Shown: positions 1 to 5,255 of the stretch, piece by piece
Position numbering within the stretch: the stretch's first letter is position 1
How the letters are laid out: the number at the start of each line of letters is the position of its first letter
Source: Desulfobacula sp.
GTDB lineage: Bacteria; Desulfobacterota; Desulfobacteria; Desulfobacterales; Desulfobacteraceae
NCBI RefSeq assembly: GCF_021107415.1
Contig: NZ_JAIOSW010000081.1
Span: forward strand, 1-5,358
Length of the DNA: 5,358 nt
Reading direction: 5' to 3'
Notes under the pieces: model-generated
The model's input: only the letters and a program-made list of their open reading frames with translations
The model's database searches: none
Told to the model about the DNA's origin: nothing
Program-made: the position numbers and the translations under genes

Positions 1-735
1 ATGCCGGGCAACAGCATGGGTATTTACGGCGGAAACTCAAGCCATATTCCTGTTCCTGCCATTGATCTTTGCGAAGTTAAAGATCGTGGAAATATCCCTC
101 TTGAAAAACTGGCTGTTGTGGCAGATGCAGCAACAACTCCTTTCCAGGCAGCTAAAAGAGCTGATATCCAGGTGGGAGATAATACCATTGTTATAGGCGT
201 CGGGGGTGTGGGACAATATATGGTACAGGTGCTTAATGCCCTGGGCGCGGCAAATGTCATTGCCGTTGATATTGACCAGGAGCGCCTTGATACCATGTTG
301 CAAAACGGTGCAGACTTTGCCATCAATTCCATGGGTAAAACCCCAAGAGAGATTTCCGGGGAGGTGAAAGCCTATAGAAAAGAGAATGGACTTGCTTCCA
401 CGGGTTGGAAGATATTTGAAGTTTCAGGTTCAAAGCCCGGCCAGGAACTGGGACTTGCTCTTTTGAGCTTTACAGGCAAAATGATAGTTGTGGGCTATGG
501 TCCCCACAAGGTTGAATATTCCATTTCAAGGCTCATGGCATTTGATGCAGAACTCATTGGAACCTGGGGGTGCCTGCCTGAATACTATCCATCCGTACTG
601 AGCATGATCACCAGCGGAAAAATTAATTTTGAAGACTTCGTCCAGACAAGACCCATGAGCACCATTGTTGAAAGTTATGATGAAGCCCATAAAAAATCAC
701 CAGATCAGAGAATCGTACTTATACCTGATTTCTAA
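1..735 (+). CDS. had: 6-hydroxycyclohex-1-ene-1-carbonyl-CoA dehydrogenase, 5'-truncated by the window edge
   Basis: This cytoplasmic NAD-dependent alcohol dehydrogenase (also called BamQ) oxidises 6-hydroxycyclohex-1-ene-1-carbonyl-CoA to the 6-oxo compound in anaerobic benzoyl-CoA breakdown. It is a zinc-type MDR protein. The 244 visible residues cover the end of the GroES-like domain and the whole Rossmann domain, with the dinucleotide motif GVGGVG at residues 66-71 and an acidic residue (D90, in IAVDID) ending the second strand, which fits NAD preference. The stretches VVADAATTPFQA (39-50), WKIFEVSG, LMAFDAELIGTWGC and a C-terminal RIVLIP match what I know of the Thauera/Geobacter enzymes. 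Those are about 350-370 residues long, so the ATG at base 1 is an internal methionine and roughly 110 N-terminal residues, including the zinc ligands, lie outside the window. The BamA gene two positions downstream supports the specific call over a generic alcohol dehydrogenase. Confidence 0.88.
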   Translation: MPGNSMGIYGGNSSHIPVPAIDLCEVKDRGNIPLEKLAVVADAATTPFQAAKRADIQVGDNTIVIGVGGVGQYMVQVLNALGAANVIAVDIDQERLDTMLQNGADFAINSMGKTPREISGEVKAYRKENGLASTGWKIFEVSGSKPGQELGLALLSFTGKMIVVGYGPHKVEYSISRLMAFDAELIGTWGCLPEYYPSVLSMITSGKINFEDFVQTRPMSTIVESYDEAHKKSPDQRIVLIPDF

Positions 736-740
736 ATAAA

Positions 741-745
741 AAGGA
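741..745 (+). promoter_or_regulatory. Ribosome binding site of the SDR gene
   Basis: AAGGA lies 8 bases before the ATG at 754, in the 18-base gap after the had stop codon. It fixes the SDR start, and the short gap indicates one transcript. Confidence 0.6.
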
Positions 746-753
746 AAACGCAA

Positions 754-1503
754 ATGAAACTTGAAGGGAAAAAAGCCATTGTCACAGGCGGCAGCCGTGG
801 AATTGGAAAAGCCATTGCCCTGATGTATGCAAAAGAGGGGGCGGATATTCTGGTAAACTACCACTCCAACGATACTGCCGCAAAAGAGACGGTGGCCCAA
901 ATTGAAAAACTGGGCCGTAAAGCTGTTGCTATTGCCGCTGATGTTGCCAATTATGAAAGCGCACAGAATATGGTTGAAGAGTGTGTGAAACAGTTGGGCG
1001 GGGTTGATATTGTTGTCAACAATGCCGGTGTTTCCAAACCTTCCATGCTGCTTAAAATGAAGGAAGAAGACTGGGATGCCATCATTGATATCCATTTAAA
1101 AGCAGCCTTTAATACTACCCAGGCAGCAGGTCGCCACATGAAAGAACAAAAATACGGCAAAATCATTAACGTGATTTCAACCGCTGGTATTTTTGGAACT
1201 ATTGGTCAGATTAATTATGCCTCTGCAAAAGCCGGGATCATAGGATTTACAAAATCAGCCTCCCGTGAGCTTGGCAGATACGGAATCAATGTGAACGTCA
1301 TCTGTCCGGGAATCACAAAGACAGAAATGACAGGCAAACTTCAGACAGATGAAAAGCTTAAAAAAATTTATGAAGGCAGAATTCAGCTGGGCAGATTTGC
1401 AGAACCCGAAGAGATTGCCCCTGCATTTGTATTTCTTGCGTCCGATGATGCAAGTTATATTACAGGCCAGGTACTGGGTGTTGACGGCGGATACATAGGA
1501 TAA
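754..1503 (+). CDS. Short-chain dehydrogenase/reductase, FabG-like, in the benzoyl-CoA operon
   Basis: This is a 249-residue classical SDR of normal family length, expected to be a cytoplasmic NAD(P)-dependent oxidoreductase. It shows the cofactor motif TGGSRGIG (11-18), a D63-V pair, the NNAG motif (89-92), Ser142, the catalytic pair Tyr155/Lys159 in YASAK, a CPG motif (184-186) and the terminal VDGG. The catalytic-tetrad Asn of FabG (ETNL in E. coli) is replaced by His114 in DIHLKAAF. The same DIHL form occurs in 3-hydroxyacyl-CoA dehydrogenase domains of multifunctional beta-oxidation enzymes, so this is not inactivating. An automatic annotation would say 3-oxoacyl-ACP reductase. Its place between had and bamA, with 18- and 32-base gaps, suggests instead a CoA-ester dehydrogenase, for example oxidising the 3-hydroxypimeloyl-CoA made by BamA. 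That substrate is inference; the fold and catalytic residues are seen. Confidence 0.85.
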   Translation: MKLEGKKAIVTGGSRGIGKAIALMYAKEGADILVNYHSNDTAAKETVAQIEKLGRKAVAIAADVANYESAQNMVEECVKQLGGVDIVVNNAGVSKPSMLLKMKEEDWDAIIDIHLKAAFNTTQAAGRHMKEQKYGKIINVISTAGIFGTIGQINYASAKAGIIGFTKSASRELGRYGINVNVICPGITKTEMTGKLQTDEKLKKIYEGRIQLGRFAEPEEIAPAFVFLASDDASYITGQVLGVDGGYIG

Positions 1504-1519
1504 ATAAAAATATTAAATT

Positions 1520-1527
1520 AAGGAGGT
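1520..1527 (+). promoter_or_regulatory. Strong ribosome binding site of bamA
   Basis: AAGGAGGT is a near-perfect Shine-Dalgarno sequence ending 8 bases before the ATG at 1536. It is much stronger than the sites before the SDR and yjbQ genes, which suggests high translation of the hydrolase. Confidence 0.75.
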
Positions 1528-1535
1528 AGATAGAT

Positions 1536-2672
1536 ATGGCTTTAGAGTGGATGCCAAGAGAAGACGAAGTTAAAGATCATTCCCTGCACAGAAATCCCCA
1601 TTGGGGAACAGAAGCACCATGCGCTATGTATGAAAAAAAACCATTAACTGATCCAAAAGGAAATGTTGTGGAAGGGTTGTTTGTAGCATGGATTACACTG
1701 AATAACCCCAGACAGTTTAATTCTTATACCACAGATATGGTAAAGGGTGTTATTGCCGGATTTGAAAATGCTTCTCTGGACAGAAGCGTTGTTGCCGCAG
1801 TCTTTACCGGCACAGGTCCCTATGCATTCTGCACCGGTGGTAATACAAAAGAATATTCTGAATTCTATTCAAATAGATGTGATGAATATGGTCAGTACAT
1901 GGAGCTTTTCAACCACATGGTTGATTCCATCCTGGCCTGTAAAAAACCGGTCATCTGCCGGGTGAACGGCATGCGGATTGCTGGTGGCCAGGAAATCGGT
2001 CTGGCATGTGATATTGCCATATCTTCCGACCTTGCCATTTTCGGCCAGGCAGGCCCAAGACATGGCTCAGCACCTTCCGGCGGATCTTCGGATTTCCTCC
2101 CCTGGTTCCTCAGTGCAGAAGATGCCATGTGGAACTGCGTATCCTGTGAGATGTGGTCAGCCTATAAAATGAAAGCAAAAAATATGCTTTCCAAGATTGT
2201 CCCTGTTCTTAAAATTGACGGTGAATGGGTAAGAAATCCCACCATTATCACTGACAAATATCTTGAAGACGGTGAGATCGTTTACGGAGAATATAAGTCC
2301 GGACAGGACTTCAAAGATGGTCGGGCCATTCTTAAACAGCATCAGGCCAATGCTGATTTTGAACTTCTTGATAAAGAAGTGAACAATGTGATCTGGAAGT
2401 TTGCCAACCTGTTCCCGGGCTGCCTGATCAAATCCATTGACGGTATCCGCCAGAAAAAGAAATTCTTCTGGGATACAATGAAGAATGATCACAGACATTG
2501 GCTGGCAGCTAATATGTCCGGTGAAGCATTCCTTGGATTTGGTGCATTTAATACCAAAAAAATTACCGGTCAGGATACCATTGATTTCATCAAATTCCGC
2601 CAGAACGTTGCTGATTCCAGGCTGTGGGACGATGAAATGTTTGCTGAAGTTATGGGTAAACCAAAAGAATAA
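1536..2672 (+). CDS. bamA: 6-oxocyclohex-1-ene-1-carbonyl-CoA hydrolase (ring-opening)
   Basis: BamA (Oah) adds water to 6-oxocyclohex-1-ene-1-carbonyl-CoA and hydrolyses the ring C-C bond, giving 3-hydroxypimeloyl-CoA. It is a soluble enzyme of the crotonase superfamily and a widely used marker gene for anaerobic aromatic degradation. The 378 residues match the family's full length (about 375-380). Visible hallmarks are RQFNSYTT (59-66), the first oxyanion-hole segment FCTGGNTKEYSEFY (98-111), RVNGMRIAGGQEIGLACD (142-159) with the second oxyanion glycines, and PRHGSAPSGGSSDFLPW (174-190). The C-terminal half is the long family-specific extension, which ordinary enoyl-CoA hydratases lack. The start is fixed by the strong ribosome binding site. 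It is the last gene of the operon and is followed by a hairpin. I see no damage or missing key residue. Confidence 0.95.
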   Translation: MALEWMPREDEVKDHSLHRNPHWGTEAPCAMYEKKPLTDPKGNVVEGLFVAWITLNNPRQFNSYTTDMVKGVIAGFENASLDRSVVAAVFTGTGPYAFCTGGNTKEYSEFYSNRCDEYGQYMELFNHMVDSILACKKPVICRVNGMRIAGGQEIGLACDIAISSDLAIFGQAGPRHGSAPSGGSSDFLPWFLSAEDAMWNCVSCEMWSAYKMKAKNMLSKIVPVLKIDGEWVRNPTIITDKYLEDGEIVYGEYKSGQDFKDGRAILKQHQANADFELLDKEVNNVIWKFANLFPGCLIKSIDGIRQKKKFFWDTMKNDHRHWLAANMSGEAFLGFGAFNTKKITGQDTIDFIKFRQNVADSRLWDDEMFAEVMGKPKE

Positions 2673-2703
2673 AATTTATCAGAAATAGTCGATAAATAAG
2701 TTC

Positions 2704-2755
2704 AGATAATTTATGGTTCAAGGCTGGTTTTAAGGTTTTGAGCCATAAATTATTT
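2704..2755 (+). terminator. Hairpin ending the had-SDR-bamA operon
   Basis: The arms at 2707-2721 and 2738-2752 pair over 15 positions, with one G-U wobble and a 16-base loop. Adding 2704-2706 with 2753-2755, including another G-U, extends the stem to about 18 pairs. The right arm runs into TTATTTTAG, a modest T-tract. The stem is AT-rich and could act in both directions. A smaller repeat (ATTTATC at 2674-2680, GATAAAT at 2691-2697) sits right after the bamA stop. Confidence 0.55.
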
Positions 2756-2769
2756 TAGAGTATTATACT

Positions 2770-2816
2770 ATGGAAAGAGCAATTCCATGTATATCTGAAA
2801 AATAAAATATGGAATT
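2770..2816 (+). promoter_or_regulatory. yjbQ leader with overlapping inverted repeats covering the ribosome binding site
   Basis: Three related blocks are present: ATGGAA (2770-2775), AATTCCAT (2781-2788) and ATGGAATT (2809-2816). The middle block can pair with the first (6 pairs, short loop) or the third (8 pairs, 20-base loop), but not both. The third contains GGA, the only plausible Shine-Dalgarno element, 8 bases before the yjbQ ATG. Pairing is seen; regulation is inference, and the repeats could also be a protein operator. Confidence 0.3.
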
Positions 2817-2822
2817 AATTTT

Positions 2823-3239
2823 ATGAAAACATACAGAAAAGAATTATGGTTTGAGATTCCAACAAGAAGGGCTTTTATCAACATTACATCTAATATTCAA
2901 CAATGCATTAATGAAAGTGGAGTAACTGAAGGACTTGTACTTATAAACGCTATGCACATCACAGCCTCTGTATTTATTAATGATGATGAATCAGGATTAC
3001 ACCATGATTATGATCTCTGGCTTGAAAAATTAGCACCCCATGAGCCGGTTTCTCAATACAGACACAATGTAGGTGAAGACAATGCAGATGCCCATATGAA
3101 ACGACAGATCATGGGTAGAGAAAGTGTTGTTGCTATCACGGAAGGAAAGCTTGATTTCGGTACATGGGAACAGATTTTTTATGGTGAATTTGACGGTAGA
3201 AGAAAAAAACGTGTTTTGGTCAAAATAATTGGGGAATAA
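2823..3239 (+). CDS. yjbQ: YjbQ/UPF0047 family protein
   Basis: This is a complete 138-residue member of the YjbQ (UPF0047, PF01894) family, usual length 130-140 residues. Conserved blocks are MHITASV (44-50), NDDESGL (53-59), YRHN (79-82), [12 protein letters not shown] (84-95), [18 protein letters not shown] (108-125) and a terminal VKIIGE. The conserved histidines (45, 81, 91) and the acidic patch form the family's pocket. Databases often name it secondary thiamine-phosphate synthase because E. coli YjbQ has weak activity of that kind; the true role is unsettled. It has no signal peptide or membrane segment and should be cytoplasmic. It stands alone, separated from bamA by a hairpin, so co-function with the benzoyl-CoA genes is not implied. 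The ribosome binding site (GGA at 2811-2813) is weak and lies inside an inverted repeat. No clear terminator follows. Confidence 0.92.
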   Translation: MKTYRKELWFEIPTRRAFINITSNIQQCINESGVTEGLVLINAMHITASVFINDDESGLHHDYDLWLEKLAPHEPVSQYRHNVGEDNADAHMKRQIMGRESVVAITEGKLDFGTWEQIFYGEFDGRRKKRVLVKIIGE

Positions 3240-3260
3240 ATTTTTGTCAGAAAAGCAAAA

Positions 3261-3309
3261 TGTTACGATAGTGCAAAAACCGTAATCTTTAGATGAAATT
3301 TTCGTAACA
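3261..3309 (+). promoter_or_regulatory. CGTAA repeats upstream of the sigma-54 promoter, possible activator sites
   Basis: A perfect 8-base inverted repeat, TGTTACGA (3261-3268) and TCGTAACA (3302-3309), brackets a third copy of the core, CGTAA at 3281-3285. The two forward copies are 22 bases apart, about two helical turns. Measured from the start site predicted by the sigma-54 promoter (near 3380), the block spans roughly -119 to -71, a usual place for enhancer-binding activator sites. The repeats are seen; binding is inference. The 33-base spacer makes a terminator for yjbQ unlikely. Confidence 0.4.
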
Positions 3310-3353
3310 ATGATATTATTAAAATATATTTAAAATTCAGTTGCTTACAATAG

Positions 3354-3368
3354 TGGCACATGGTTTGC
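3354..3368 (+). promoter_or_regulatory. Sigma-54 (RpoN) promoter
   Basis: TGGCACA-TGGT-TTGC matches the RpoN consensus TGGCACR-N4-TTGC at every fixed position. The -24 GG (3355-3356) and -12 GC (3367-3368) have the required spacing. It points at the short exported ORF. The predicted start near 3380 would fall inside that ORF's Shine-Dalgarno sequence (AAGGAG, 3376-3381), leaving almost no leader. The present start may therefore be altered, or the promoter may be an inactive relic. Confidence 0.65.
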
Positions 3369-3389
3369 GTTTAAAAAGGAGTGTGTACC

Positions 3390-3540
3390 ATGGAAAGTAA
3401 AAATCGTTTTAATTGCATTAATGATCATTGGGTTTATTGGAACCGGAAGTATGGTAATTGCCAGTGAAAAGAACGCTAAGAAAAGCGTGATCACTGAAAC
3501 AGGCACTATTTATAATCAGAGGGTTCAATATGGTATTTCT
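3390..3540 (+). pseudogene. Small exported protein ORF, frameshifted near its start and truncated
   Basis: A good ribosome binding site (AAGGAG, 3376-3381) precedes ATG 3390, but that frame stops after about 25 codons without hydrophobic character. One frame over, from 3391, the sequence encodes a classic signal peptide: K-V-K, a hydrophobic run LIALMIIGFIGTG, then MVIA-SEK as a likely cleavage site, followed by a short mature part (TETGTIYN..VQYGIS). Removing one base within the first codons would join the start to the signal peptide, so I read this as a frameshift. An in-frame ATG at 3421 exists, but it lies in the middle of the hydrophobic run and has no ribosome binding site. The frame stays open to 3912, but beyond about 3540 it is only the antisense of the response-regulator remnant, so the original C-terminus appears lost. 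I do not recognise the family. The sigma-54 promoter directly upstream suggests it was once activator-controlled. Confidence 0.45.
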
Positions 3541-3921
3541 TTATTTTATAATGTAATAAAGATCCTGGCGAAACAATCCTGTTTCAATAAGCCCTTTTTT
3601 ATCATTTACTGCATGGGTAAACGCACCTTTAACATGGCCGAACAATTCGCTTTCCAAAATAAGCACATTCGCATTACTTGCCGCCACTTTTTTGACCATG
3701 GGGTAAAGGACTTTCATAGCACGACTTTCTCCCCAGTAAAAATCATTTTCAACCGAAATGGGATACAGTTTTTCAGAGTTGATACGACTTGCTTCCAGGG
3801 TTTCATTGATCTTATTGATCAGCATTCGACCGTCAAAGGGTTTGGAAATATAGTCAACTGCTCCCTGCTTGATGGCATCAACTGCACCAGGTATGGTCCC
3901 ATATGCGGTTAAAAAGTTTAT
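3541..3921 (-). pseudogene. Remnant of an NtrC-family sigma-54 response regulator with internal deletions
   Basis: Read on the minus strand, the frame starts within the receiver domain: FLTAYGTIPGAVDAIKQGAVDYISKPFD carries the conserved T and K of the alpha4-beta5 face, while about 80 N-terminal residues with the phospho-acceptor Asp are missing. Linker and AAA+ sequence follow (WGESRAMKVLYPMVKKVAASNANVLI). It then jumps straight to LESELFGHVKGAFTHA, skipping the roughly 35-40 residues that hold Walker A (GESGTGKE). After VNDKKGL it jumps to IETGLFRQDLYY, skipping Walker B (GGTLFLDE). It ends at a stop after YYIIK, where the family has YYRLN, so the rest of the AAA+ domain and the DNA-binding domain are absent. 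Both jumps keep the frame. The GAFTGA loop reads GAFTHA. ATP binding and sigma-54 activation are impossible, so this is debris. It starts against the stop codon of the DUF3786 gene, so it may once have been the next gene of that operon. Confidence 0.85.
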
Positions 3922-4724
3922 TGTAGCCCGTGCTTTAAAGCGATCTTTTCAAACATTAACACAAGCCCTGCACCAAGAGTATAGAGGGATTCAATGTTAA
4001 GATTAGCTTCTGCGGTTGAATCGAAAAAAAGATTAAGATCAGAGTCAAGCTCATCTTCCGGCTTCCAGTAACAAATAAGAATCGGAACTTTTGGCAGAGG
4101 ATGTAAAACAAGTGAGATATCAGATTTATAATGATTTTCAACCTGCTTTCCATTAAAAATATCAATCATGTCTTCAAAAAGATCTGTATAAGTATCAGCA
4201 ATTTTTTTTAAAGGTTTTTCACATCTTTGGCTAAACAGCCGATACCACTTCTTTCCACCTGGAAGTTCTCTGAGAGGAACCCATTTCCCTGAAGCCGGTA
4301 AGCCGGTATCTTTTAAAATATAGTTTAATACTGGCATTACAACCCATTGATGAATATGGATGTCAGATGAAAAATTTCCCTTTGAATCAACACTAAAGTC
4401 TTTACCGAGAATTTTGATTGTCAATTTGTCACTGGAAAATCTACCCCCCAGTGTCTTTGCCAATAAAGAAAGATCGATAGCTGCAATTTTACTTTTTAAA
4501 AGCGTCACTGCTTCAGCAAAATCCTGTTCAACAGACTTTTGTTTTTTGATTTTACCATTAAACCTTTCAATCATTTCTTTTCCAATATAGGGGCAGTCAC
4601 TGAGCTGTTTATCGCCCTTGAATACCAGTACAGAGAAAGCCAGACAAGTGGGGGCATTACATTCTTTGCAGTTTGTTTTCGGAAGAAGTTTAAAAATCTC
4701 CATGGAATTATGAAATTCTAACAT
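3918..4724 (-). CDS. Fe-S cluster domain and DUF3786 protein
   Basis: This is a 268-residue cytoplasmic protein of unknown function. The N-terminus (8-45) is a 4Fe-4S domain of the PF04060 type: Cys19, 22, 27 and 44 in the order CxxC-x4-C-x16-CP within KLLPKTNCKECNAPTCLAF. The same motif starts the corrinoid Fe-S protein large subunit of the acetyl-CoA pathway. Residues 65-265 match DUF3786 (PF12654), with the diagnostic WVPLRELPGGKKWY (148-161) and the LPKVPILICYWKPEDE strand (210-225). All cysteine ligands are present and the length is normal, so this is the one apparently intact gene of the right half. The start at 4724 is supported by AAAGGA on the minus strand (4733-4738). Similar proteins are common in anaerobic Desulfobacterota and Clostridia, so a redox or corrinoid-linked role is plausible but unproven. 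Its upstream neighbour was a second Fe-S protein, now truncated. Confidence 0.85.
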   Translation of the reverse strand: MLEFHNSMEIFKLLPKTNCKECNAPTCLAFSVLVFKGDKQLSDCPYIGKEMIERFNGKIKKQKSVEQDFAEAVTLLKSKIAAIDLSLLAKTLGGRFSSDKLTIKILGKDFSVDSKGNFSSDIHIHQWVVMPVLNYILKDTGLPASGKWVPLRELPGGKKWYRLFSQRCEKPLKKIADTYTDLFEDMIDIFNGKQVENHYKSDISLVLHPLPKVPILICYWKPEDELDSDLNLFFDSTAEANLNIESLYTLGAGLVLMFEKIALKHGLQ

Positions 4725-4760
4725 AGTCTATTTCCTTTATGAATTTTCAGACTATAAAAA

Positions 4761-4800
4761 CATATCCCATGCAAAAAACATCACCCATTTGGGGGATATG
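4761..4800 (-). terminator. Inverted repeat with T-tract after the LuxR remnant, possibly an operator for the DUF3786 gene
   Basis: The arms CATATCCC (4761-4768) and GGGATATG (4793-4800) are perfect over 8 bases. On the minus strand the second arm is followed by TTTTTAT (4754-4760), as in a rho-independent terminator, although the 24-base loop is long. Nested inside is a tighter dyad, ATCACCC-ATTT-GGGGGAT (4780-4797, 6 of 7 positions symmetric), which looks more like a protein-binding site. It lies about 56 bases upstream of the DUF3786 start. Confidence 0.35.
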
Positions 4801-4819
4801 ATAAAATTATTTTAATTTC

Positions 4820-4918
4820 TTAAAGAACTTTGTTTTGGGCAGCCCACACAGCTGCCCGGGTACGGTCATTAACACCCAATTTATTAAAAATGTGAACCAC
4901 ATGACTTTTTATAATTCG
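4820..4918 (-). pseudogene. C-terminal tail of a LuxR/NarL-type DNA-binding domain
   Basis: On the minus strand, the frame ending at the TAA at 4820-4822 reads IKSHVVHIFNKLGVNDRTRAAVWAAQN. This is the recognition helix and last helix of a GerE/LuxR HTH domain (family pattern TVKxHxxxIxxKLGVxxRxxAxxxA). The first HTH helices and any receiver domain are missing. A stop codon interrupts the frame at 4922-4924, and the upstream sequence belongs to the Fe-S protein fragment in another frame. The fragment is about 30 residues and cannot fold as a DNA-binding domain. It shows that a LuxR-type regulator gene once lay between the two Fe-S protein genes. Confidence 0.8.
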
Positions 4919-5255
4919 GCTTTATGGAATTTCTTCTGGCATACAGATTATTAAAAAAATTGATGAGCTTATCTGCAAACCCAAGGGCATGTTCCTTGTT
5001 AGTAAAGGGTACGGCAATAACTTCAAAGGGATATACAGTACACTTGGACATATCAAATATGAATTGAATGTATTCCGGGTTATCAAAAAATCTGGCATTT
5101 TCTATTTCCGCGTTTAAATATGGAAATAACTTACTGATATTATTTTCTATTCTAAAATAAACACCATAGTTTACCAAGGGATTCAAATTTGATCTTACCC
5201 CTGCCTGGGTTAAAGCAAAACCGGAATATCCGGTCGTGGTCCAGTTTATCTGCAA
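4884..5255 (-). pseudogene. N-terminal part of an Fe-S cluster protein, truncated before its cysteine motif
   Basis: The frame gives 123 residues from a TTG at 5255 and is open back to a stop at 5304-5306. From about residue 31 it reads GVYFRIENNISKLFPYLNAEIENARFF, then IFDMSKCTVYPFEVIAVPFTNKEHALGFADKLINFFNNLYARRNSIKPNYKK (67-118). I recognise this as the N-terminal region of (Fe-S)-binding proteins of anaerobes, in which the NxK stretch is followed by a PF04060 four-cysteine domain (LLPxTNCxxCGxxTCxAF). That domain is absent: after PNYKK the frame runs out of phase into the LuxR tail and stops. The first 30 residues are not convincing and overlap transposase-derived sequence, so the true start has probably been lost too. 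Family recognition is from memory of such proteins; the missing cysteines are seen directly. Confidence 0.65.

Noticed and set aside
697..1095. 132-residue minus-strand frame opposite had/SDR
   Set aside because: It lies antisense to well-recognised SDR sequence, has no ribosome binding site and shows no family resemblance.
2157..2498. 113-residue minus-strand frame opposite bamA
   Set aside because: It is antisense to the conserved BamA C-terminal half, with no independent support.
2738..2769. Sigma-70 promoter for yjbQ (TTGAGC and TATACT)
   Set aside because: The spacer is 20 bases, too long, and the -35 candidate lies inside the terminator stem. A promoter is likely in this gap but cannot be placed.
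3261..3309. TGTTACGA/TCGTAACA as a terminator for yjbQ
   Set aside because: The loop is 33 bases and no T-tract follows; the position fits activator sites for the sigma-54 promoter better.
3421..3912. 163-residue plus-strand frame read as one exported protein
   Set aside because: Only the first ~40 residues look like protein (signal peptide). From about 3541 on it is antisense to a clearly recognisable response-regulator sequence.
3918..4724. DUF3786 gene as a corrinoid Fe-S protein (acetyl-CoA pathway) subunit
   Set aside because: Only the N-terminal cysteine motif is shared; there is no TIM-barrel or cobalamin-binding region and the C-terminus is DUF3786.
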